The notes below the pieces were generated by a model. That model had not been told where the DNA came from. It saw only the letters and a program-made list of their open reading frames with translations, and made no database searches. Shown here piece by piece: positions 9,021 through 17,244 of a stretch of 40,165 nucleotides of DNA. This stretch comes from Mangrovactinospora gilvigrisea (GTDB lineage Bacteria; Actinomycetota; Actinomycetes; Streptomycetales; Streptomycetaceae): contig NZ_MLCF01000019.1 of assembly GCF_001879105.1 (NCBI RefSeq), positions 1-40,165 of the forward strand, read 5' to 3'. The number at the start of each line of letters is the position of its first letter. The first letter of the stretch is position 1. The position numbers and the translations under genes were made by a program.

Positions 9021-10096
9021 CCCCAGCACCTCACCTCGACGCGCATCGACTCGCCGCCCATCTCGATCCGACCCGCCGCGGCGGACGCCGGCACGTCGAT
9101 GATTTCGCAGCCGCAGTCAGAACCTTGGCCCCCCACATTGACCCCACTGACCTGCCCACAGTCATCCAGGACACCCTCGCCCGCGGCCAACAAGCAGGCC
9201 TTTGGACGGCCGCAAGCACCGCCACCGTCCGGCGAGGACGCACCACCCTCCCGAAGACGGTGACTCTCACCCCGGCCAACCCCCGCCCCGTCGACGGCCA
9301 CCGCCCCATACCGACCGCGCTGCGGCCCGAACTCGCCTGGGCCACGGACCTTCGCCTCACCGGCGCCCAGCGCCACCTCCTCCATGCCGTCAACGACTGG
9401 CTCCGCCGCACAGACGGCGGCAATGCCCCCATCGCCGCCGCCGCCGAACGCGCCTTCCAGTTGCTCGGCGATGAGAAGGCATTCGACCACCAGCCACCGC
9501 GCGGCGGCGCCACCTTGTGGGCGCCCGGCCGCCTCACCCTCGAGCTCCTGCGCTGCCGACGCAACCCAACCCCACTGGTCTGGGAACCCGTGAACACCAT
9601 CCCCAACAGCCCGCAGCCGGTGGTCGGAGTCGAAAACCATGCGACCTTCCGGACCCTCCTGACTGCCCTCCGCGAGCGACCGGATCCGCGGTGGGCCGCC
9701 GTCATCTGGACCCAGGGCCGCAATACCGCTCCACTGAAATCCTTGACAGAACTGCCATTCACGGTTATACAGCTGGACTACCTCGGCGACCTGGACCTCC
9801 CCGGCCTCACAATCGCAGCCGCCGCTTGCGCGGCCGCCGAACGCAGCGACATCCCCGCCGGGCCCGCACTCCACCTATGGGAGCTGCTCCTGGACCAACC
9901 CTCCCGCCCCGATCGCCCCGTCCGCCTCAGCGAAGCTCGCAAAGCCACCGCATGGCTGCCGCCGGCCACCCGCCCCCGGGCCTGTGAAGTGTTGTGCGCC
10001 GGACGGGCCATTCCCCAAGAAGCTCTCAGACTCGAAATCCTCCGCAACGAACTGAACAGTCATCTCGACTCACCAGCCGCGCCCGGACACCCATAA
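9017..10096 (+). CDS. TOPRIM-domain nuclease subunit (JetD/MksG-like)
   Basis: A 359-aa protein whose C-terminal half shows the TOPRIM signature of JetD/MksG (DUF2220/DUF2399-type) proteins. The acidic Glu lies in 'GVENHATF' (E206) and the DxD motif in 'YLGDLDLPGL' (D258, D260), with a glycine-rich strand before each. These residues bind the metal ions with which JetD cleaves plasmid DNA held by the SMC complex. The N-terminal 130 residues are helical and basic, probably a complex-binding or winged-helix arm. The ATG overlaps the SMC stop (ATGA), making it the last gene of the operon; two hairpins follow within about 120 nt. It lacks the full-length DUF3322 arm of type I JetD and is near the short end of the family. 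The TOPRIM motifs make this the strongest evidence that the operon is Wadjet-like rather than a housekeeping condensin. Confidence 0.85.
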   Translation: MTPAPHLDAHRLAAHLDPTRRGGRRHVDDFAAAVRTLAPHIDPTDLPTVIQDTLARGQQAGLWTAASTATVRRGRTTLPKTVTLTPANPRPVDGHRPIPTALRPELAWATDLRLTGAQRHLLHAVNDWLRRTDGGNAPIAAAAERAFQLLGDEKAFDHQPPRGGATLWAPGRLTLELLRCRRNPTPLVWEPVNTIPNSPQPVVGVENHATFRTLLTALRERPDPRWAAVIWTQGRNTAPLKSLTELPFTVIQLDYLGDLDLPGLTIAAAACAAAERSDIPAGPALHLWELLLDQPSRPDRPVRLSEARKATAWLPPATRPRACEVLCAGRAIPQEALRLEILRNELNSHLDSPAAPGHP

Positions 10097-10105
10097 GACG
10101 GCGTA

Positions 10106-10125
10106 CCTGTCCTCCCCGAGACAGG
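10106..10125 (+). terminator. Short hairpin after the SMC operon
   Basis: A 6-bp perfect stem (10106-10111 with 10120-10125) and 8-nt loop begins 9 nt after the nuclease stop codon. There is no T-tract, which is usual for streptomycete terminators. Confidence 0.35.
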
Positions 10126-10186
10126 AACCGACGACGCAGGTCTGACAGCCGCTGTCCCCGCCCAGTCGGGTGACACGCAATCGTCC

Positions 10187-10210
10187 GGGTGGCCGAGGCA
10201 GAGGCCACCC
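10187..10210 (+). terminator. 8-bp hairpin downstream of the SMC operon
   Basis: A perfect 8-bp G/C-rich stem (10187-10194 with 10203-10210) and 8-nt loop, lying between the SMC operon and the next gene. It is a more convincing terminator than the shorter hairpin at 10106. The remaining gap to 10521 holds no gene I can support. Confidence 0.45.
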
Positions 10211-10521
10211 ACGGGGAAGCTGTTGTCGAACTGGCCCGTTCGCCGTTCAGCCCCGTCCCACTTCGCTCAGGATGCGCCACCGTCCTGTTGATCGCGACGA
10301 CGAAGCACACCATCACCGAAACCCTCGGCGAAGTCGCAAACTCCGTGGTGGCCGTATCGCTCCCGCCTTGTAAGCAGAGCCTGGATCCCACCCCGGCGAC
10401 CACTGCCACGGATCGTGCACCGCAGGCGACCTTGACGCGATACGCTCCCAGACCCCACCGGAGAGGTGAAAACTTCCAGATCTGCCCAGAGCCGCCCGGA
10501 GCGGTGGAAAGAGGTCGCGCC

Positions 10522-11823
10522 GTGAGCTTGTATATCGCGAGCATCGAGCAGCACGACGACGGCCAGTGGAGGGCCATGGCCGATGGGCTTGTCGGGGCCG
10601 GTGACGGCTACACCGCTGCCCTCGAGGCCCTCACCGACACCCTGTTCACCCGCGACGGCGAAGACCCCACCATCCGCCGCGACCGCACTGAGGTGGAGAT
10701 CCCCTGCCGTGACGAGCGCCATCCCGACAGCCTGCTGTCTCTGATCGCCGCCGAATTGCCCGGTGAGATCGAAAAGCGGCAAGCCACTCTTGCCGATGCC
10801 CGCGCGCGCGATGCCCAGCACGGGGGAGGGCAAGCGGTGTCCGCATGGTGCGTCCAGACTGCCGGGATCCTCGTCATCGGCCGGGCGCGCCCCCAACACG
10901 ATCGCGACGAAGCCGCGTTCATTCCATGGGACAAGCCGGATCCACGGGCCGATGACGACGTCTTCCTGGCTGGCTGGTACCCCCACGAGCTCGACAGACT
11001 ACCGGGGCTGAAGGAGGTCGAGGACGTTCCCCGCACTGTGGGCGGCATCCTCAACGCTCTCAACCCGGCCGAGCGCGCCCAGGCCTGGCAGGAGATGACC
11101 ACCGCAACCCACGGGCCGGCGCTCGATAGGGCGATGGCCCGCTGGTGGCATATCGCCATGCTTATGGGCACCGCTGCTATCCGGCAGATCGCGGCGCAGT
11201 CCACGAAGCGCCTGGAGGCGGGTGAGCGCGGCACCCCGATGACCGACCTGCCCTTTGCCCGCGCCCTGGCGGACCTGGACCGAGACCTCACGGTCGAGGA
11301 GGAGACCGCCAAGAATGCCGAGCAGTCCCGGCAGCAGATGGAAGATCAGGCCGCCCACCGGGCCCGTGAGGAGGCCTATCGCGCTGACCTGGAGCGCCTC
11401 CTTGGCGCGGAACAGGACCTTCGGGATGCCCATCTGGCGCATCAGCGGCGGCGGCAGACCGTCAACGCGGCACGTGCCGGTATCCGTCCGGCGCTCGAGT
11501 ACCCTCTCGATGTCGAACGGTTCGCTGTTCTTGCCGGCGGCCGGCCCATCACCCTGTACTTGCCGGCCCGGCCCTGGCGTCATGCGGCGGGCAGCGAGGC
11601 CTTCCACTTCGTCTTCACCAGCGAGCTGGGAGCTCAACTCGCCCGGGTCACTACGGCCAGGACCTACGCCAGCCTTGAGGAGTTCGCTCAGGCGAGCGAA
11701 CCGGTCGATGCCGCAACTACCCTCGCCCCCACCCGGCAGGAGCTTGAGTCCTACCCTGCCCGGTGGGGCGGGATCATCGCCCTGACTGCCGCCCCGGTCG
11801 GTACGGTGCGCGTCCACACCTAA
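10522..11823 (+). CDS. Unknown coiled-coil protein downstream of the SMC operon
   Basis: A 433-aa protein not recognised as a known family. I start it at GTG 10522 because GAGG lies 7 nt upstream (10511-10514); the frame stays open back to 10189 but that part overlaps the terminator region. The N-terminus, 'MSLYIASIEQHDDGQWRA' followed by 'GLVGAGDGYT', faintly recalls HicB-type partial RNase H folds. A middle segment contains 'WCVQTAGILVIGRARPQ', and a coiled coil covers roughly residues 265-330 (around 'AEQSRQQMEDQAAHRAREEA'). The C-terminus appears globular. It is on the same strand as the SMC operon, 425 nt downstream and behind hairpins, so it is probably transcribed separately. It may be an accessory gene of the same island, but nothing in the sequence proves that. 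Confidence 0.7.
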   Translation: MSLYIASIEQHDDGQWRAMADGLVGAGDGYTAALEALTDTLFTRDGEDPTIRRDRTEVEIPCRDERHPDSLLSLIAAELPGEIEKRQATLADARARDAQHGGGQAVSAWCVQTAGILVIGRARPQHDRDEAAFIPWDKPDPRADDDVFLAGWYPHELDRLPGLKEVEDVPRTVGGILNALNPAERAQAWQEMTTATHGPALDRAMARWWHIAMLMGTAAIRQIAAQSTKRLEAGERGTPMTDLPFARALADLDRDLTVEEETAKNAEQSRQQMEDQAAHRAREEAYRADLERLLGAEQDLRDAHLAHQRRRQTVNAARAGIRPALEYPLDVERFAVLAGGRPITLYLPARPWRHAAGSEAFHFVFTSELGAQLARVTTARTYASLEEFAQASEPVDAATTLAPTRQELESYPARWGGIIALTAAPVGTVRVHT

Positions 11824-12220
11824 AGAGCCGATCTCCAGGTTCCACCAACCGCACGTGAGGTACGTCCTGCACCAAGCCGCTGGCCAGCGGACCTCCGATC
11901 ACATGAGCGCTGCCGCAGAATCTCCCAACCGGGACACCGGGCGCACGTGGTTCCGGTTGGTCCAGGGGACGCGTCGGTCTGCCGGCCGAGCGCGGGGCGC
12001 CACATTGGTTGTGGACGCGATTCCGTGAGGCTGAGGCGGTGCCAGGTCGCCGCTCGCAGCGACCTGAAACATGCGTGGACCCACGACGCGTGCAGCAGTG
12101 CGTCTCACGCCGAAGCCGCCTGGACCGGCGCTGATCCTGCTGTCCACCGCCTGATCCGACGTCAATCGCACAAGGCAGTCCTCGAGCGTCACCGCTGATA
12201 CAGCTCGCTGACCGGATGAG
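11824..12220. other. Gene-poor stretch
   Basis: About 400 bases between the coiled-coil gene and a minus-strand hypothetical. Reading frames here lack the codon bias of the neighbours and no RNA structure or repeat stood out. Confidence 0.5.
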
Positions 12221-12607
12221 TCACCATGCGTCCCACACTGCGTGGTGACGGTGCCGGACCGGCGGGCAGTCGAAAGCGTCAAGGTCGTCGCCGACGCGGT
12301 GCCATCCGCCGACCTGCTGACACAGCAGACGCGTCCGCCGGCGCGCCCGCCTCTCGTCGTAGCCAGCGATGATGCCGATGGTGCGATCATGGCGGGACAG
12401 CCGCGCGAAGTCGTGGCAATCGCTCCGGCGCCAGAGACGCTGCGGAACGGGCCTGCGGCCCTCCTTCTCGGCGTCGGCCAGGCAAGCAGCGCTGTAGCGC
12501 AGACTGTGGATCTCGACGCGCGACAACGGCATTCCGGGCAAACGCTGCGACCATGCCGAAGGGGTCTTGCCGTGACGGATTGAGATGTGATGGGCGGTGC
12601 GGGACAC
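12221..12607 (-). CDS. Small basic streptomycete hypothetical ('MSRTAHH' family)
   Basis: A 128-aa minus-strand protein starting 'MSRTAHHISIRHGK' and containing 'VEIHSLRYSAACLADAEKEG'. It has an Arg-rich middle ('DERRARRRTRLL') and ends 'RHRHHAVW'. This start, the 'LRYSA' motif and the terminal 'RHRH' resemble a short-protein family I remember from streptomycete genomes, often in accessory regions. No function is known to me. The charge suggests nucleic-acid binding, but no defined motif is visible. It stands alone, with no partner on the same strand. A longer minus-strand frame (12759-11899) covers the same DNA but has no recognisable pattern and was rejected. Confidence 0.65.
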   Translation of the reverse strand: MSRTAHHISIRHGKTPSAWSQRLPGMPLSRVEIHSLRYSAACLADAEKEGRRPVPQRLWRRSDCHDFARLSRHDRTIGIIAGYDERRARRRTRLLCQQVGGWHRVGDDLDAFDCPPVRHRHHAVWDAW

Positions 12608-12822
12608 AAAGGCTCCTCGGCGGCCGCCAGGACGATCCTGGCGTACCTACCGGAAGCCGATTGCGTCGATGCCGCGCTTGAGGTGCATGGATCGAGCATA
12701 GCCATTCTCTGCCCCCTGTCCGAGCTAACCAGCGGACTACTTCGGGCTGGCGCTCTCATGCATCTGTTCCCGCGCTGAGGATCCGCGGCAGCAAGGACAC
12801 CAGACCGTCCCTCCGCGACCGG

Positions 12823-13078
12823 ATGGTCTTCACGACCAGCCGCGCGGCACTGGCAGCGTTCTTCGGCCTCTGCCTCCCTGTACAGCCCGCCGTCCTACGT
12901 TGTCGCCGCCATCGCGGCCGCCTGCGGGGCGCTGTCGCTACTGCGCCGCGGAGAGCGCACCGCCGGGCACCCGCCGACGGTGGCGGGCGGCATCATCGGG
13001 TCCACGCCCTATTTGTCCGAGGAATCGGAACGGGCCGCCGACGGTGTCGGCGAAGTCGGGTTGGGAACCGCCGGATGA
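12823..13078 (+). pseudogene. Possible frameshifted small hydrophobic protein
   Basis: An ATG at 12823 opens 'MVFTTSRAALAAFFGLCLP'. At about 12875 the plausible frame shifts by one, and the new frame reads 'YSPPSYVVAAIAAACGALSL', then a charged tail ending 'GEVGLGTAG' and a TGA at 13076-13078. Both halves show G/C-rich third positions, and together they would form a protein of about 85 residues with one hydrophobic segment. The second half has no start of its own. I infer a decayed gene, at low confidence; nothing else was seen between 12608 and 13374. Confidence 0.25.
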
Positions 13079-13374
13079 CACCTCCCCGCCGATGCCCGGC
13101 TAGGCGCACAGGCACTCATATGGACGACCTCGCCCCGGGGTTCAACTCCCGGGCATGGACGACCGCACGATCTCTCGGACTCATGCTGAGGGCCGGAGCT
13201 GACGACCGCACCGGGGTAGCATCGGGAGTGGCTGTGCTGCAGCCACTGCCAGCAGAGGCGGCCCGGATCCGGCTCTGCGCCCACGGCAGAAAGAAGTGGA
13301 TGCTTCGTCAGTGAACTGACCACCGTCGTCTGTCGGCGCGTTGATCCGGGCTGTCGTGCCGCAGAAAGACCACC

Positions 13375-15402
13375 ATGTCCAAGGACAAAACCGCACGGCT
13401 GCGCGCGGACTACACCGGCGAGCCCTACAGCGCCGCGTTCACCTGGTACCGCAGCCGGGGCCTGTTCAACGGCCTGGTGCCCGACGCCGACACCCCGCAG
13501 CAGCAGATCCTCGAAGCCAGTGTCCTCAAGGCTCTGGCCCGCCCCGTCGCCGCCGGACTCCCGCGCTTGCGCTCGTCCGGCACCGCCTTCGGACTGGAAG
13601 GCGTCACCCCGGACATCGACACGCTGCTGCTGCGCCCGGCCGGCGACCTCGTTGCCGCCGTGCTCGCACGGGTCCTTCCCTGCCGGTCCGGGACCGAGGT
13701 GGTCGGCGTGCCCGGGCTGCGCGCCCACATCAGCCGCGCCGGCCTGGCGGTGGGGCGAATCGGGGAGAGCGCGACGATCGAGGTCCAGCCGAGCCGCACC
13801 CGCAGCAGGACCGCCGCCCAGGACAACCTCGACGAAGCCGCCGCCCTGACCGAGGCCGCAGGTCTGACGCCGCTGTGGACCAGTGCCGAACCCGCGGACG
13901 GGGAAAGCGCGACCTGGCACCGCCTCGACAGCGCGGATGCAGCGGTGTGGAGCACCGCACTGCGCCGGATCGGCCTGTTCATCACCGCCGTCCCCGACTG
14001 GACCCGGCACGCCCCCACACCCGCGGACCTGGCTGGTCCCCGCCCCGAGCGGATCCGCCCGCGCCCGGTCGGCCCCGGCCACCGCGTCACCGGGGTGGTC
14101 GCGATCGTGCCCGGGACCGGGAAAGGCGGCCTGGGCTGCACGACCGTCGCCGCAGCCCTCGCCGGCGCGCTGGCCCGCACCGGCGCGAAAGTGGGCATCC
14201 TCGCCGAGCAGGACGATCCGAACAACATCCTGACCTACGGCCGCCGTTCCCCCGCCCCGGCGGCCGACGGCTGGGTCGACCTGGCGACCCTCGGCGGCGG
14301 CGGCGCCGTCCGCGCCCGCGCCATCAGCGGCGACGCCGATGTGGGGCAAGAGGTCGCCCGGGCGCGAACGCTGGTCGACGTGGTGATCCTCGACGGCGGG
14401 CGGGGCCTGGTTCCGCAGCGGCACTGGCCCGACCACGCCGACGCCGTGCTCGCGCTGATGCCCCACGACCGTGCGCTGTGGGCGGGGACGCGGCTGGTGG
14501 ACCGCCGACCTGCCGACATTCGCATGTTCGCGTGGCTGCAGGAGCGGCTCAAGCGGTTCACGCGGGCCGGCCAACGGACGGTGGAGCCGCTGGAGAAGAT
14601 GCTGGGCTTCCTCGACGAGGGCTTTGTGTTGTATGTGCTCAACCGGCAGAACGACGACGACCCCGCCGTCTATGACGCGTCCGATCCCGAGGACCTTCAG
14701 GAGTGGTGGGAGGACTACGACTTCATGGACGGCCTCGAGCCGGTCGAGGAGGATGACTTCGCGCTCCCGGCCGAGGACCGGGCGCCGCACCTGGACGAAT
14801 GGCGGGCCGATTACCTGGCGTTCCTGGCCGAGGAGGGCGAACGCCGCCACGGTGTGCTGTGGCGGCAGGCGACGACGCAGTGGGCGCTGCGCAACAAGAT
14901 CCGCAACCTCGCCGGCCTGGGCGTCGGCGAACGCGACGCAGCCGAGGTCATGGAGGAGTTCGCCGAGGCCGTGGAGGAGGAGGCGATTGCCACCTGGGGC
15001 GGAGATTCTTGGCGGGTCAACTGGCCGGTGTGGATCGCGGCGCGCGAAGCCGGCGATGACCTGCTGGCCCCGTGGGCGCACCTGCTGGAGATCGTCGAGG
15101 TTGTGCCGGCCCCACAGCAGATCGCCGACCAACTGCACAGCCAGGTCCGAGATCTGCCGGGCAGTCCGACCATCATCACTGTGATGGGGCGTGCGGGGCG
15201 ACCGATTGGCGCGAGCCAACTGGCGGGTGTACGCGATGCGCTGATGGACCAGGGCTACGGCGGGCTTGTGGTGCTGCCCCACCTCACCGATCTCGCCGAC
15301 CTGCCCTACCACATCGAACGGGTCGCGCAACGAGCCGGTGAAGCCCCAGGAGCCGCGAACCGCCTGGCCGATGTCCTCACCCGCGTCTTGCCCACCGCTT
15401 GA
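13375..15402 (+). CDS. ParA/MinD-like P-loop protein with degenerate Walker A
   Basis: A 675-aa protein. The centre has a ParA/MinD deviant Walker A, 'GKGGLGCTT' (residues 249-257), followed by 'AAALAGALARTGAKVGILAE' and a Walker B-like strand 'DVVILDGGRGLV'. The signature lysine K250 is kept, but the P-loop lysine that follows in 'KGGxGKTT' is Cys (C255), as in some TadZ/CpaE-like relatives. The N-terminal 240 residues are a domain I do not recognise. After the ATPase part comes a highly acidic stretch (around 'EWWEDYDFMDGLEPVEEDDF'), helices, and a C-terminal domain with 'PTIITVMGRAGRPIGASQL'. ParA/MinD proteins position DNA, plasmids or complexes; this one may have lost efficient ATP hydrolysis. 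ATG 13375 follows 'gaaagaccacc', a modest binding site. No ParB-like partner is adjacent. Confidence 0.8.
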   Translation: MSKDKTARLRADYTGEPYSAAFTWYRSRGLFNGLVPDADTPQQQILEASVLKALARPVAAGLPRLRSSGTAFGLEGVTPDIDTLLLRPAGDLVAAVLARVLPCRSGTEVVGVPGLRAHISRAGLAVGRIGESATIEVQPSRTRSRTAAQDNLDEAAALTEAAGLTPLWTSAEPADGESATWHRLDSADAAVWSTALRRIGLFITAVPDWTRHAPTPADLAGPRPERIRPRPVGPGHRVTGVVAIVPGTGKGGLGCTTVAAALAGALARTGAKVGILAEQDDPNNILTYGRRSPAPAADGWVDLATLGGGGAVRARAISGDADVGQEVARARTLVDVVILDGGRGLVPQRHWPDHADAVLALMPHDRALWAGTRLVDRRPADIRMFAWLQERLKRFTRAGQRTVEPLEKMLGFLDEGFVLYVLNRQNDDDPAVYDASDPEDLQEWWEDYDFMDGLEPVEEDDFALPAEDRAPHLDEWRADYLAFLAEEGERRHGVLWRQATTQWALRNKIRNLAGLGVGERDAAEVMEEFAEAVEEEAIATWGGDSWRVNWPVWIAAREAGDDLLAPWAHLLEIVEVVPAPQQIADQLHSQVRDLPGSPTIITVMGRAGRPIGASQLAGVRDALMDQGYGGLVVLPHLTDLADLPYHIERVAQRAGEAPGAANRLADVLTRVLPTA

Positions 15403-15453
15403 GTAGCACGCTCAGCGAAGGTGAGTAGTGGTGCGGATCCGCAGACATCCGGG

Positions 15454-15822
15454 ATGCGGCTGACTGAGGGCATGACGAAGGCACTGACACCGACGGCAGG
15501 AAGTCGCAGAGACACCCCGGGCGAGCGCGCCGCAACACGAGGGATGATCCTGCTGTGGACTGGGGCAGCCCTGGCATGGCTGGTGGTAATCACCAGGCCC
15601 CAGTTCTCCGACTGCTTCGGGATCGGCGGCGCCTGCAATCCGCACCTGGATGAGCTGTTCGATGCGGCCGGGTGGCTGTTCTGGTCATCTCAGGCGGCGG
15701 GGATTGTGGCCGTGGCCCTGTCCTCGGAGGCATCCCGGGACCGGGCGCGCATCGCGGCGGTCGTCACCCAGTACAGCATCGGTGCTGCCACCCTGGTCGC
15801 GATCCCGTTGATCGCGGTGTGA
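15454..15822 (+). CDS. Small membrane protein, unknown
   Basis: About 122 aa from ATG 15454, with GTG 15421 and ATG 15472 as alternative starts; none has a clear binding site. Three hydrophobic segments are visible: 'MILLWTGAALAWLVVI', 'AAGWLFWSSQAAGIVAVAL' and the C-terminal 'SIGAATLVAIPLIAV'. Between the first two is a loop with two cysteines ('FSDCFGIGGACNP') that could form a disulfide outside the membrane. The gene follows the ParA/MinD-like gene on the same strand after about 50 nt, so the two may be cotranscribed. No family was recognised. Confidence 0.55.
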   Translation: MRLTEGMTKALTPTAGSRRDTPGERAATRGMILLWTGAALAWLVVITRPQFSDCFGIGGACNPHLDELFDAAGWLFWSSQAAGIVAVALSSEASRDRARIAAVVTQYSIGAATLVAIPLIAV

Positions 15823-16017
15823 GCCGGTGGCGCACCGCCAGCCTCGGCCATCGCGTGGTGCGAAGCGATGTGCCCGTCGAGCTGTGCGGTGTCGCCCGCT
15901 CTGGTCATCGTCGCGAAGCGCTGCGCACCGAAGGCAGATGGCACCGGAGCTGATCCTGGTCAGCTGGGAGGTTGGATCGCCCTCTGTTTCCTGCCTGCGA
16001 CGTGCAGATAATCGCGC

Positions 16018-16509
16018 ATGGACTTCGACCTCGATCCGCCGGTCGGCGTGGGTCTCCTGCGGATCGGTATGCCCCGCGACGCAGCGAACACGGCACTGGC
16101 CTCGCTCCGCGATCCCACAGCGACCTCAGACTCCGACCGGCCGGGCCAGCACGTGTTCCGACCCAGCGACCTCATGATCACCATCGACTGCATGCACGAT
16201 GCCCTCAAAGCCATCGAGCTCAGCCGACCATCAACCCAGGCGGACCGGGTGCTCTACCGAGACCTGGACGTCTTCGCGCTGCCCGCGCGCGACCTTGTTG
16301 AACGCATGCGTGAGCACACGATAATCGAGCAACACCCCGAGGACCCGGCCTCCTTCGTCGCCCCCGACCTGCTGCTGAGCTTCTGGCGGCCGTTCGAGGC
16401 CGATGATCCGGAAGAGGAGCAGGGCTACTTCACCACCGTCCTCCTCGCGAGACCCGGCTACTACGACACTCCGGCCCAGGCTGCGGAACGGCTTCGCCGC
16501 GACGGATGA
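16018..16509 (+). CDS. Conserved streptomycete hypothetical ('ARPGYYDTPAQAA' family)
   Basis: A 163-aa soluble, acidic protein starting 'MDFDLDPPVGVGLLRIGMPR', with 'YRDLDVFALPARDLVERM' in the middle and 'FTTVLLARPGYYDTPAQAAE' at the end. I recognise this as a small protein widespread in streptomycetes, with a conserved start ('DPPxGVGxLRIGM'), a conserved 'RDxDVFxLPA' core and this C-terminus. Function is unknown to me; the size and acidity resemble immunity-like proteins, but no cognate toxin is near. The frame has the strong G/C third-position bias of real genes. It is isolated from its neighbours by about 200 nt on the left. The 288 bases after it show no supported gene. Confidence 0.75.
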   Translation: MDFDLDPPVGVGLLRIGMPRDAANTALASLRDPTATSDSDRPGQHVFRPSDLMITIDCMHDALKAIELSRPSTQADRVLYRDLDVFALPARDLVERMREHTIIEQHPEDPASFVAPDLLLSFWRPFEADDPEEEQGYFTTVLLARPGYYDTPAQAAERLRRDG

Positions 16510-16797
16510 GCCTGAAGTGCCTGAGTGGGAAGGCCGGGCGCGGGCCCACGCTCTCGTGGAAGCATCCGCTGACGGAGGTACCGGATGCCTCGGCGTGACG
16601 GCCGACGTCGTGGTGCGCCCCTGATGGGCGAAGGATGACCGGACTTTGCCTTCTCCGACGTGGCCCGACCGCGGTGGTGGGTCTGGGCCCACCCCTGCCG
16701 GGCAGCTGGGTCCAATGGCAGGCGGTTGGCCGCTCCGTAGATTCGACGACATCAGGAACCCACCGGAGCGGCAACCGATCTGACGAGGCGGCACACC

Positions 16798-17234
16798 ATG
16801 AGCACCCTGACCGGCACCCCCCACCCCGACCTCTACCGGCACCAGCGCCGCCGCCACCACACGCCCCGAAGGCCCTGGTCGGCGCCTACGCCGCCCTCAG
16901 CATCGCCACCGTGATCGCGGCGTATCTGATGCGCGGCCACCACGACCTGGTCACCGCCAACGTCTGGGTGCGCGGCATCATCGTGGCGGCCACCTCCCTG
17001 CTGATGTACTCCTTCGCCGTCTGGGCGGCGAAGGGCAGTGCCCGCGCGCTGCTGCGGCTGCGGATCACCGCCACCGCGATGGTCGGCGTCATCGCCGTGA
17101 TCGTCGCCCTGCCGGGCTTCCTGCCGACCTGGATGCGGATCGAGCAGAGCGCCTGCGGCCTGCTGCTGCTCGGGGTCGCTGCCCTCCTGTTCACCCGCCG
17201 CACGCGCAGGTTTGACGGACAGGATGTCGACTAG
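16798..17234 (+). pseudogene. Four-span membrane protein gene with an N-terminal frameshift
   Basis: The natural start is ATG 16798, preceded by GAGGCGG. It reads 'MSTLTGTPHPDLYRHQRRRH', then runs into a stop after 38 codons. From about 16858 a frame one base away reads 'APKALVGAYAALSIATVIAA', 'VRGIIVAATSLLMYSFAVWA', 'TAMVGVIAVIVALPGFLP' and 'CGLLLLGVAALLFTRR' to a stop at 17234, giving four membrane helices. Both parts resemble one streptomycete membrane protein family as I recall it. A single-base loss near 16855-16865 therefore breaks the gene, unless it is a sequencing error in the C/A-rich run or a programmed shift. The second frame has no good start before its first helix. Function is unknown. 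Confidence 0.65.
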
Positions 17235-17244
17235 GGCCAGGGAG

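Noticed and set aside
11899..12759. Minus-strand frame of 286 codons
   Set aside because: No protein-like pattern; it overlaps the better-supported 128-aa gene in another frame.
13009..15330. Minus-strand open frame of 773 codons opposite the ParA/MinD-like gene
   Set aside because: No recognisable domain; the plus-strand frame has a Walker motif and a sensible start.
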